Of a stretch of DNA of 64,000 bases, positions 8,666 through 16,481 are shown in pieces. The position numbers and the translations under genes are program-made. This DNA is from PALSA-612 sp963704335 (GTDB lineage Bacteria; Actinomycetota; Thermoleophilia; Gaiellales; Gaiellaceae): the NCBI GenBank assembly GCA_963704335.1, contig OY969889.1, positions 558,001-622,000 on the forward strand, in the 5' to 3' direction. The first letter of the stretch is position 1. Each line of letters begins with the position of its first letter. Below the pieces are notes generated by a model. The model saw only the letters and a program-made list of their open reading frames with translations. It ran no database searches and was not told the origin of the DNA.

Positions 8666-9690
8666 GGCGTGAGGACGATCTTCCCGAAGTGCTCGCGACG
8701 CTCCATCATGGCCATCGCCTCGCGCGCCTCGGCGAGTGGGAACACTTTGTGGACGAGGGGCGTGATCGCACCCTGCTGCGCGAGCACCATGCAGCGCTCC
8801 ACCTCGTCCCGGTTGTAGACGAAGGAGCCGATGATCTGCTTCTGGCTGCGGAAGAAGGGGATGATGTCGAAGGGCACGACCTCTCCCGCGTGACCACCGC
8901 AGATGACAAGGCGTCCGTCCTTGCCCAGCGAGTCGAGCGCCTTCTGGAACAGGTCGCCGCCGACGTGCTCGTACGCAAGGTCCGCGCCCTCCCCGTCGGT
9001 CACCCGCATGACCTCGGCCACGACGTCCTCGCGCGTGTGGTTGATGCCGTGATGCATCCCCAGCTCGGCAGCCCGCTCGAGCTTCTCGTCGGAGCTCGCG
9101 GTGCCGATGATCGTCGCGCCGGCCATGCTCGCCAGTTGCACCGCGGCCGAGCCGATGCCGCTGCCGACGGAGTTGATGAGGACCGTCTCGCCCGGATGGA
9201 GGCGACCGCGCGCGAAGAGCATGTGCCATGCCGTTCCGAAGGCGATCTGGAGCGCCGCCGCTTGCTCGTCGGGCAAGCCGTCTGGGATCGCGACGAGATG
9301 TCCCGCGGAGACGGCGATCTTCTCGGCGTAGCCTCCCGTCGTCGAGAAGCCGACGAAGCCGGGGCCGACGCAGAGCGACTCCCGGCCCGTGCGGCAGTAG
9401 CGACAGTCCTTGCACACGTTCATCAGGAACACCATCGCGCGGTCGCCTTCCTGCCAGCCCGTGACGCCTTCACCGATCTCGGCTACCCGGCCGACGACCT
9501 CGACGCCGAGGATGTGCGGGAGCTCGATCGGGAAGCGGGACACGCCCTCGCGAATGTCGACGTCGAGGTGGTTCAGAGCGCTTGCCGTCACGTCGAGGAC
9601 GACTTCGCCGGCACCGGCCTTCGGGTCGTCGACGTCCTCCAGCTGCAGCACGTCCAGGCCCCCGAATTCGTGAAAGACGACCGCCTTCAC
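8662..9690 (-). CDS. MDR-superfamily zinc-binding alcohol dehydrogenase
   Basis: The 342-residue medium-chain dehydrogenase has structural-zinc cysteines in CKDCRYC...C (residues about 94-107) and the NAD(P)-binding GSGIGSAAVQLA segment (about 177). The usual catalytic zinc ligands are not all visible: the HE of the classical GHE motif is replaced in the ILGVEVVG segment, which suggests a quinone-oxidoreductase-like or non-classical active site. It is the first gene of the minus-strand operon, 69 bp from the divergent lyase gene. It probably oxidises an alcohol or reduces an enone intermediate of the pathway. Confidence 0.88.
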   Translation of the reverse strand: MKAVVFHEFGGLDVLQLEDVDDPKAGAGEVVLDVTASALNHLDVDIREGVSRFPIELPHILGVEVVGRVAEIGEGVTGWQEGDRAMVFLMNVCKDCRYCRTGRESLCVGPGFVGFSTTGGYAEKIAVSAGHLVAIPDGLPDEQAAALQIAFGTAWHMLFARGRLHPGETVLINSVGSGIGSAAVQLASMAGATIIGTASSDEKLERAAELGMHHGINHTREDVVAEVMRVTDGEGADLAYEHVGGDLFQKALDSLGKDGRLVICGGHAGEVVPFDIIPFFRSQKQIIGSFVYNRDEVERCMVLAQQGAITPLVHKVFPLAEAREAMAMMERREHFGKIVLTP

Positions 9691-9728
9691 AGCCCTCCTC
9701 CTCCCTCGTCTGATCCGAGCTTGTGTTT

Positions 9729-9739
9729 ATGTCTGACAT
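9729..9739. promoter_or_regulatory. Candidate GntR operator in the divergent promoter
   Basis: The sequence ATGTCTGACAT is a perfect 5+5 inverted repeat around one central base. It is the clearest palindrome in the 69-bp gap between the two divergent catabolic operons. GntR/FadR proteins bind short palindromes of the GTxxxAC kind, and such a regulator is encoded in the left operon. The binding partner is inferred. Confidence 0.5.
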
Positions 9740-9759
9740 TGGCAATTCTGTCAACCTCG

Positions 9760-10602
9760 ATGCCCACGCTCGCGTCCGCCCGCTCATTGCTGTTCGTCCC
9801 GGCCAGTGACGACCACAAGTTGCGCAGGGCTCTGGGAACCCGTGCGGACGTCGTCGTGGCGGATCTCGAGGACGCCGTGTCCTTCGATCAGAAGGACGGG
9901 GCGCGCGAGGTCGTACGCCACGTGCTCGCCGCCGAGTCCTCCGCCGCACTCGTCGCGATCCGGGTGAACGGCGTCGACACCGCGTTCTTCGCCGCGGACG
10001 TCGCGCTCGTGGAGGAGCTACAGCCGGACGTGCTGGTGCTGCCGAAGGCGACACCGCAGGCGGTCGACGCGCTCGGCGAGGACGGGCCGCCGGTCGTTGC
10101 CATCGTCGAGACAGCCGACGGCCTGCGTCAGGCATTCGAGGTCGCGTCGCAACCGCGGGTACAGGCTCTCATCGTGGGGGCGATCGATCTCGGCGTCGAG
10201 CTCCGGCTCGAGCAGCGCGACGACGGGCTGGAGATCCTGTTCGCGCGCTCGAAGGCGGTGTCCGACTCGGCGGCGGCGCGGGTTCGAGCCCCCATCGACC
10301 GGGTGTGGACCGATGTGCGGGACAGCGCCGGACTCGAGGCGGACACGCGCTTCGCACGATCCCTGGGCTTCCGCGGCAAGGCCTGCATTCACCCGGATCA
10401 GGTGGAGATCGTGAACCGCGTGTTCACGCCCAGCGCCGAGGAGCTCACGAGAGCAAGCCGCGTGGTCGAGGCCTTCGAGCATGCAGCGCGGGAGGGAGAA
10501 GGTGTGACCGCCCTCGACGGCGAGATGATCGACCTGCCCGTGGTAGAGCGTGCGCGACAGGTGCTCGCGCTCGCGGAAAGGAGCCCTGTCGATGACGACT
10601 GA
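9760..10602 (+). CDS. HpcH/HpaI aldolase / CitE-like acyl-CoA lyase
   Basis: Start ATG at 9760 gives a 280-residue protein opening with SARSLLFVPASDDHKL, typical of citrate-lyase-beta-like enzymes. DVVVADLEDAVSFDQK holds the Mg-binding Asp/Glu, IVETADGL the second acidic ligand, and GKACIHPDQVEIVN the conserved C-terminal loop. Relatives cleave (S)-citramalyl-CoA, malyl-CoA or similar 3-hydroxyacyl-CoA esters to an acyl-CoA and a keto acid. No strong ribosome site precedes the ATG, so the message may be leaderless. It is the first gene of the right-hand operon and would make the final C-C cleavage. Confidence 0.9.
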   Translation: MPTLASARSLLFVPASDDHKLRRALGTRADVVVADLEDAVSFDQKDGAREVVRHVLAAESSAALVAIRVNGVDTAFFAADVALVEELQPDVLVLPKATPQAVDALGEDGPPVVAIVETADGLRQAFEVASQPRVQALIVGAIDLGVELRLEQRDDGLEILFARSKAVSDSAAARVRAPIDRVWTDVRDSAGLEADTRFARSLGFRGKACIHPDQVEIVNRVFTPSAEELTRASRVVEAFEHAAREGEGVTALDGEMIDLPVVERARQVLALAERSPVDDD

Positions 10603-11134
10603 TGCAGTCCAGGCGCCGAAGGAGTGGCGCGGCCGGTTCTACGAGGACTTCGATGTCGGTGACGTGTTCCGCAGCCGCCTCGGCCGCACGATCACGGACA
10701 CGGACAACATCTGGTTCACGTGCCTGACGCTGAACACGAACCAGATCCACTTCAACGTGCCGTACACGGAGGGGACGCAGTTCGGTCAGCCGCTCGTGAA
10801 CAGCACGTTCACGCTCGCGCTCATCGTTGGCCTCACCGTGGCCGACACCAGCGAGAACGCGGCCGCCAATCTCGGCTGGAGCGACATCAAGCTGCCGAGG
10901 CCGGTGTTCGTCGGCGACACGCTGTGGGCAGAGAGCGAGATCATGGCCGTGCGCGAGTCGCAGTCGAACCCGAGCGTCGGCATCGTCTCGATGCGCTGCC
11001 GGGGCATCAACCAGCGTCGCGAGGTCGTGATCGAGTTCGACCGGACGTTCATGGCCTATCGGCGCGGGGCGGACGAGGTCCGGAACACGTTCCCGGGCAC
11101 GGACACCGAATGGACGGCAGGGGAGGAGTCATGA
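10592..11134 (+). CDS. MaoC-like acyl-CoA dehydratase/hydratase
   Basis: The start ATG at 10592 has a good AGGAG site and overlaps the end of the lyase gene by 11 bp. The 180-residue protein carries the hot-dog fold pattern: FYEDFDVGDVF, TITDTDNIWFTCLTLNTNQIHFN with the catalytic Asp/His pair, and FGQPLVNSTFTLALIVGL. Relatives such as mesaconyl-CoA hydratase and (R)-enoyl-CoA hydratases add or remove water from acyl-CoA esters. Beside a CitE-like lyase this suggests the mesaconyl/citramalyl type of chemistry (inference). Confidence 0.9.
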   Translation: MTTDAVQAPKEWRGRFYEDFDVGDVFRSRLGRTITDTDNIWFTCLTLNTNQIHFNVPYTEGTQFGQPLVNSTFTLALIVGLTVADTSENAAANLGWSDIKLPRPVFVGDTLWAESEIMAVRESQSNPSVGIVSMRCRGINQRREVVIEFDRTFMAYRRGADEVRNTFPGTDTEWTAGEES

Positions 11135-12519
11135 GCACTGCAGCGGAACGCATCGCGAGCTTCTCGACGTCGCTCGCGTACGACGAGATCCCGTCCGACG
11201 TGATCGAGGCGGCGAAGCTCCACGTGCTCGACACGCTCGGCTGCGGGCTCGCTGCGAGCGCGCTCGGCATCGCGACCGAAGGCCGCACGGCCATGACGGA
11301 GCTGGGAGGGGATCCTCAGGCATCGGTCATCGGGCACGGCGCGAACATTCCGGCTGCGAGCGCAGCCTTCGCCAACGCGATGCTCTGCCACGGCCTCGAC
11401 TACGACGACACGCACTCCGACTCCGTGGCTCACGTGAGCACGGTCGTCGTGCCGGTGTCGGCCGCCGTCGGCGAAGCGGACAACGCCGGCGGACAAGAGC
11501 TCTTGACCGCGATCGTGGCCGGGAACGAGATCGTCACGCGCGTCGGGATGGCCGCGTCCGGCGCGTTCCACAAGCGGGGCTTCCACCCGACCGCTATCTG
11601 CGGCATCTTCGGCGGTACGGCCGCAGCGATGCGCCTCGCGGGCTGCGACGCGCGAAGGACGGCGAGCGCGCTCGGCATCGCCGGCTCGTTCGCCGGCGGG
11701 CTCTTCGCCTACCTCGAGGACGGAACGGCGACGAAGCCGATGCACGCTGCGTGGGCGGCCCACGGTTCGGTGCTGGCTGCGCGTCTCACCGCCCTCGGCG
11801 CCGAAGGCCCGCCGAGCGTGCTCGAGGGGCGCTTCGGCCTCTACCACGCATTCCTCGGCGCCGAGCAGGGCGAGATCGACATCGACGGCCAGCTGGCCGA
11901 CCTCGGCGAGCGATGGGAGACGCCGCGCATCGCCTACAAGCCGTACCCGGCGTGCCACTTCATGCACGGCTCGCTCGGCTCCACGGCGAGCCTGCTCGGC
12001 GACGTCTCACCGGCCGAGGTCGAGGACGTCGTCGTGACGATCCCGGAAGCCGGCGTTTCGCTCGTGCTCGAGCCGGCGGACGCGAAGACTGCGCCGCGCA
12101 CTGAGTACGAGGGGAAGTTCAGCCTTCAGTACTCGACGGCCGCCATGCTCCTCCACGGCCGCGTCGGACTGCAGACGTACACCGAAGACGCGCTCGCCGA
12201 CCCCGCCACGCTCGAGCTGGCAAAGCGTGTCCGCTACGAGACGAAGGACTACCCGACGTATCCCGCGGCGTTCCCGGGAGGCGTCCGCATCCGCACGCGC
12301 GACGGCAGGACGCTCGAGGCCGACTTCCCGTACCAGCAGGGCGGGCCGGAGAACCCCATGAGCGCGGACGAGGTCCGCGCGAAGTTCCGCGAGAACGCCC
12401 TGCTCGCGGTGTCCGCCGACGCCGGCGACGCGCTGGAGGTCGCCGTGCTCCGCCTCGACGAACAGGAGACCGTCCGTAGCGTCTTCTCGCTGCTTGCGGG
12501 AGAGCGAGTGGCCGCGTGA
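11131..12519 (+). CDS. MmgE/PrpD family protein (2-methylcitrate dehydratase-like)
   Basis: The ATG at 11131 has GGGGAGGAG upstream and overlaps the maoC stop by 4 bp. The 462-residue protein begins AERIASFSTSLAYDEIP and includes HVLDTLGCGLAAS, NAMLCHGLDYDDTHS and RIAYKPYPACHFMHG, all family landmarks. Known members dehydrate 2-methylcitrate, isomerise aconitate-type acids or decarboxylate cis-aconitate. It likely handles a branched tricarboxylic or dicarboxylic intermediate here. No methylcitrate synthase or lyase is nearby, so it is not an ordinary prp operon. Confidence 0.92.
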   Translation: MSTAAERIASFSTSLAYDEIPSDVIEAAKLHVLDTLGCGLAASALGIATEGRTAMTELGGDPQASVIGHGANIPAASAAFANAMLCHGLDYDDTHSDSVAHVSTVVVPVSAAVGEADNAGGQELLTAIVAGNEIVTRVGMAASGAFHKRGFHPTAICGIFGGTAAAMRLAGCDARRTASALGIAGSFAGGLFAYLEDGTATKPMHAAWAAHGSVLAARLTALGAEGPPSVLEGRFGLYHAFLGAEQGEIDIDGQLADLGERWETPRIAYKPYPACHFMHGSLGSTASLLGDVSPAEVEDVVVTIPEAGVSLVLEPADAKTAPRTEYEGKFSLQYSTAAMLLHGRVGLQTYTEDALADPATLELAKRVRYETKDYPTYPAAFPGGVRIRTRDGRTLEADFPYQQGGPENPMSADEVRAKFRENALLAVSADAGDALEVAVLRLDEQETVRSVFSLLAGERVAA

Positions 12520-13686
12520 CAGTCGCCGAGCAGACGGAGATCGTCTCCGCGATCCGCGCGTGGGTGGACGCGGAGGTGATCCCGTCCGCCTCGGAGCTCG
12601 AGCACGCGGATGCATTCCCCGACGACGCTCGTCGAGCAGATGAAGGGGCTCGGCCTGTTCGGGGTGATCATCCCGGAGGAGTACGGCGGCCTCGGGCTCG
12701 ATCTGACGACGTACGTGCTGATCCAGATCGAGCTTTCGCGTGGCTGGATGTCGCTGTCCGGCGTGCTCAACACGCACTTCCTGGCCGCGTGGATGATCCA
12801 GCAGTACGGCACGGACGACCAGCGCCAGCGCTACCTCCCGCCCATGGCGAAAGGGGAGGTGCGCTCGGCCTACTCGATGACGGAGCCGCATGCGGGCTCG
12901 GACGTGCAGGCGATCCGCACGTCTGCAGTTCGCGACGGCGACGACTACGTGATCACCGGCCAGAAGATGTGGGCGACGAACGGGCTCCGCGCCGGCCTCG
13001 TCATGCTGCTCGCGAAGACCGATCCCGACGCCGATCCCCCACATCGAGGCATGACGGCGTTCGTCCTCGAGAAGAAGCCGGACGTGGCGGAGCAGCCCGG
13101 CCTCACGATCCCGCCGCCGCTGAAGAAGCTCGGCTACAAGGGCGTGGAGTCGACGGAGCTCGTGTTCGACGATTTCCGGACGCCGGCGTCAAGCGTGCTG
13201 GGCGGCGAGGCGGGCGTCGGTCAGGGATTCAAGTACTTCATGGGCGCGATCGAGCTCGGACGCGTCAACATCGCGGCTCGCGGAGTCGGCATTGCAACCC
13301 GCGCGTTCGAGGAGGCGATCACCTATGCGCAGGAGCGCGAGGCGTTCGGCAAGCCGATCGCCGAGCACCAGGCCATTCAGCTCAAGCTCGCCCAGATGGC
13401 GACGAAGATCGAGGCCGCACGGCTACTCACGATGCAGGCCGCCGAGCGCAAGGACGTAGGCGACCGCGCCGACCTCGAGGCAGGGATGGCGAAGCTCTTT
13501 GCAACGGAGACAGCGGCCGAGGTCGCCCTCGAGGCGATGCGCATCCACGGCGGCTACGGCTACTCCCAGGAGTTCGTCGTAGAGCGCCTCTACCGCGACG
13601 CACCCGTGCTCATCCTCGGAGAAGGCTCGAACGAGATACAGCAGCTCCTCATCGCCCGCAGGCTGCTGGAGCGCCACGCCGACTGA
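12516..13686 (+). CDS. Acyl-CoA dehydrogenase with a one-base frameshift near codon 34
   Basis: Translation begins at GTG 12516, overlapping the PrpD stop (GTGA). The frame shifts near 12617 in a CCCC run: the N-terminal part ends in EHADAFP and the body resumes as TTLVEQMKGLGLFGV in the next frame. Removing one C restores 389 residues, the family's normal length. The body shows YSMTEPHAGSD, EREAFGKPIAEHQAIQ and MRIHGGYGYSQEF, with the catalytic Glu region intact. It oxidises an acyl-CoA to the enoyl-CoA using FAD. The shift is either a sequencing indel or a real mutation leaving only an internally started protein. Confidence 0.85.
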
Positions 13687-14642
13687 TGCTGCGAACCGCC
13701 GTTTGCGATCTGCTTGGCATCGAGTGCCCGATCATCCAGGGGCCGTTCGGCCCCTGGAGCGATCCGCAGCTGACGGCAGCCGTCTCGAACGCAGGAGCGT
13801 TGGGAAGCTACGGGACGGCGCTGCATACGCCGGACCGGCTGCGTGCGTCGGTGGAGCACATACGCGAGCTGAGCGACCGACCGTTCGCCATCAATCACAC
13901 GCTGCGACCCTTCAACGAGGAGAACTTCGCGCTAACGCTCGAGCTCAGCCCGCCGATCGTCTCGTTGGCCATCGGTCACCAGCGGGCCCTTGTCGAGCGC
14001 GTTCACGAGGCGGGCGCGCTCTTCATGCAACAGGTGACGACCGTGGAACAGGCGACGGAGGCGGTCAGCTCCGGGGCGGACGTGATCATTGCCCAGGGGA
14101 GCGAGGCCGGAGGCTTCGGAGGATTCGTCAGCACGATGGCGCTCGTTCCGCAAGTGGTCGACGCCGTTGCTCCGACGCCTGTCGTCGCCGCCGGAGGCAT
14201 AGCCGACGGTCGTGGCCTGGCGGCGGCGATCATGCTCGGCGCGCAGGGGATCAACATCGGCACGCGATTTCTGGCCGCAACCGAAGCCGGTGTCCCGGAG
14301 AGCTGGCAGCAGCGGATCCTCGCGGCCCGGTCCGAGGACGCCGTGAAGGTCGAGTTCGTCGACGATGCCTTCGCGCCGGGTGACGAGGGCAGCTATCCAG
14401 CCCAGCCGCGCGTTCTGCGGACACCGTTCGTCGACGACTGGAACGCACGGCGACACGAGGCGCCCGCGGCCGCCGAGCAGCTGCGCGCCGAGCTTCGCAC
14501 TGCCGTGGAGTCGGGACGTGCACACGAGCTCGTTCCCTTCACGGGGCAGACCGCGGGTCTCGTCGACGAGGTCCTACCGGCGGCCGAAATCGTACGACGA
14601 CTCATGGACGAGGCAGAACAAGCGCTTCGGCGGTTCGGCTGA
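13686..14642 (+). CDS. Nitronate monooxygenase / 2-nitropropane dioxygenase-like FMN enzyme
   Basis: The ATG at 13686 shares one base with the preceding stop. The 318-residue TIM-barrel protein has IECPIIQGPFGPWSDPQLTAAVSNAGALGS at the N-terminus in two conserved strands, then IIAQGSEAGGFGG, VVAAGGIADGRGLAAAIMLGAQGINIGTRF, the FMN phosphate-binding elements of the family. Members oxidise nitronates or reduce enoyl substrates. Between two acyl-CoA dehydrogenases and linked to a nitrogen-releasing pathway, it could act on a nitro or enolate intermediate; the substrate is unknown. Confidence 0.87.
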   Translation: MLRTAVCDLLGIECPIIQGPFGPWSDPQLTAAVSNAGALGSYGTALHTPDRLRASVEHIRELSDRPFAINHTLRPFNEENFALTLELSPPIVSLAIGHQRALVERVHEAGALFMQQVTTVEQATEAVSSGADVIIAQGSEAGGFGGFVSTMALVPQVVDAVAPTPVVAAGGIADGRGLAAAIMLGAQGINIGTRFLAATEAGVPESWQQRILAARSEDAVKVEFVDDAFAPGDEGSYPAQPRVLRTPFVDDWNARRHEAPAAAEQLRAELRTAVESGRAHELVPFTGQTAGLVDEVLPAAEIVRRLMDEAEQALRRFG

Positions 14643-15806
14643 TGGATTTCGCCGTATCCGACGAGCTGAACGAGATTCGCACGGCCGTCCGCGAGCTCTG
14701 CGCGGGCTTCCCCGGCGAGTACTGGCGCGGGTTGGAGCCCGACCGCTACCCGGAGGCGTTCGTCGCCGCGTTGACCGAGAACGGCTGGCTCGCCGCGCTG
14801 ATCCCGGAGGAGTTCGGAGGCGCCGGCCTGAGCCTGACGGCGGCGAGCGTCGATCCTGGAAGAGATCAACGCCTCGGGCGGCAATGCCGCCGCCTGCCAC
14901 GCCCAGATGTACACGATGGGAACGATTCTCCGGCACGGCTCCGAGGCGCAGAAACAGCGCTACCTGCCGGCAATCGCCTCCGGCGAGCTGCGCCTCCAGG
15001 CCTTCGGCGTGACGGAGCCGACGGTCGGCTCGGACACGACACACATCCAGACCATGGCCGAGCGCGCCGACGGCGGCTACCGCGTGAGTGGGCAGAAGAT
15101 CTGGACCTCGCGCGCACAGCACTCCGACCTGATGCTCCTGCTGGCTCGTACGACCCCGCTCGAGGACGTCGCGAAGCGAACCGAAGGGCTGTCCACGTTC
15201 ATCGTCGACATGAAGCAGGCGCTCGCGGCCGGCACCATGACCATCCGCCCCATCAAGACGCTGATGAACCACGCGACGACGGAGATTTTCTTCGACGGCG
15301 TGGAGATCCCTGAGGATGCGCTCGTCGGCGAGGAGGGCCAGGGCTTCCGCTACATCCTCGACGGCATGAACGCCGAGCGCATCCTCATCGCCGCCGAGTG
15401 CATCGGCGACGGGCGCTGGTTCGTCGAGAAGGCGACGACCTACGCCTCCGAGCGAGTCGTGTTCGGCAGTCCGATCGGCACGAACCAGGGCGTCCAGTTC
15501 CCGATCGCGCGTGCGCACGCAGCCATCGAGGCCGCTGATCTCGTCCGCTACAAGGCTGCCTGGCTGTTCGAGCAGGGCCTCCCGTGCGGCGCGGAGGCGA
15601 ACATGGCCAAGCTGCTCGCCTCCGAGGCCTCCTGGCAGGCCGCGAACGCGTGTCTCGACACCCACGGCGGCTTCGGCTTCGCCGAGGAATACGACGTGGA
15701 GCGGAAGTTTCGGGAGACGAGGCTCTACACGGTCGCGCCGGTGTCGAACAACCTGATCCTCGCGTATGTCGGCCAGCACGTGCTCGGCATGCCACGGTCG
15801 TATTGA
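14642..15806 (+). CDS. Second acyl-CoA dehydrogenase, also frameshifted
   Basis: It starts at ATG 14642, sharing bases with the previous stop. The first 70 codons (MDFAVSDELNEIRTAVREL to SLTAASV) are in one frame and the rest (ILEEINASGGNAAACHAQ onwards) in another; an extra base near 14852 explains it, and removal gives 387 residues. The body has AFGVTEPTVGSDTT, SERVVFGSPIGTNQ and CLDTHGGFGFAEEYDVER, the usual FAD, Glu and C-terminal signatures. It is the last gene of the operon, and its TGA lies inside the operator of the next locus. Both dehydrogenases of this operon carry the same kind of +1 lesion. Confidence 0.85.
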
Positions 15807-15822
15807 TATCACTCTGATATCA
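15804..15822. promoter_or_regulatory. Double-palindrome operator of the vapBC-like locus
   Basis: Two copies of the self-complementary octamer TGATATCA are separated by CTC, with centres 11 bp apart, one helical turn. The first copy contains the stop codon of the acyl-CoA dehydrogenase. Tandem palindromes like this, right upstream of an RHH antitoxin gene, are the classical autoregulatory site of toxin-antitoxin operons. AT-rich sequence inside otherwise GC-rich DNA also marks the promoter. Confidence 0.7.
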
Positions 15823-15829
15823 TCGAAGC

Positions 15830-16078
15830 ATCGCCGCGTTCCACCTCCGCCTTCCCGATGAGCTCTATGGACGCTTGCGACAGCGCGCTCGCCGACACGG
15901 ACAGTCGATCAACGGAGAGATCGTGGCCATCCTCGAGACCGAGCTCGGCCGTCCGGATGCCGGCGAGCTCATGCGGAAGCTCGACGAGCTCCGCAGCCGG
16001 ATGACCCTTCCGCCAGGCGTCCCCATGCCCGAAGACCTCATCCGGACCGACCGCGATTCCGACCACGGCCGTCTTTGA
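15830..16078 (+). CDS. VapB/FitA-like ribbon-helix-helix antitoxin with no standard start codon
   Basis: The RHH domain reads AAFHLRLPDELYGRLRQRAR followed by SINGEIVAILETELG, which is the beta strand plus two helices of FitA/VapB antitoxins, and the tail ends EDLIRTDRDSDHGRL, which resembles the toxin-binding tail of this group. The natural start should be immediately before AAFHL, but the codon there (15830) is ATC and no ATG, GTG or TTG occurs upstream in frame. The only standard alternative, TTG at 15875, would remove the DNA-binding strand. The product would have about 82 residues. Either an unusual start, a decayed gene, or a base error. Confidence 0.65.
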   Translation: MAAFHLRLPDELYGRLRQRARRHGQSINGEIVAILETELGRPDAGELMRKLDELRSRMTLPPGVPMPEDLIRTDRDSDHGRL

Positions 16079-16481
16079 CGCGAGTGCGCTCGTGCGCACG
16101 TTCGTCGAGCCCGAGCAGGCGGCTCGAGCGTGGGTCGCGGCGGTCATCGCAGGCAACCTCCGAGCGCACGTGCCGGATCTCGTGTTCACCGAGACGGCCA
16201 ATGCCCTGGTCGGGTACGTCCGCGCGGGCCGGCTCGGCTACGACGATTGCGACGAGGCGCTGGGCACGGTGCTGTCGCTCCCGTTCGACGTCGTTCCTGC
16301 TCGGCTCCTCGTAAGACAGGCGCTCGCCTTCACGGTGACACGCCGCGTGAGCGCCTACGACGCGTGCTACCTCGCGCTCGCAATCGGCCTGGGTGCGACC
16401 CTCGTTACGGCGGACCGGCGCCTGGCAGCGGAGGCGGAGAAAGCGGCGCTCCTTCCGCGCGATTACCCGCCAGCCCATTGA
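16065..16481 (+). CDS. VapC-type PIN-domain toxin ribonuclease, start codon ACG
   Basis: The PIN domain is complete: first Asp in AVFDASALV, Glu in FTETANAL, Asp in SAYDACYLALAIGLGA and Asp in TLVTADRRLA, the acidic quartet of VapC ribonucleases. The expected overlapping start falls at 16065, where ACG stands in place of ATG. The change (CAT to CAC) is silent in the overlapping antitoxin frame but removes the toxin start. The next standard start, GTG at 16092, lies after the first catalytic Asp. The toxin may therefore be poorly made or dead. Its 3' end overlaps the convergent GTPase gene by 77 bp. Confidence 0.7.
   Translation, partial: TAVFDASALVRTFVEPEQAARAWVAAVIAGNLRAHVPDLVFTETANALVGYVRAGRLGYDDCDEALGTVLSLPFDVVPARLLVRQALAFTVTRRVSAYDACYLALAIGLGATLVTADRRLAAEAEKAALLPRDYPPAH

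Noticed and set aside
8666..9415. Upstream extension of the hydantoinase A frame by 250 codons
   Set aside because: The extension is Arg/Gly-rich and lies opposite nothing but the MDR gene's coding frame; HyuA begins at its conserved MKRLGVDVGGTFTDL.
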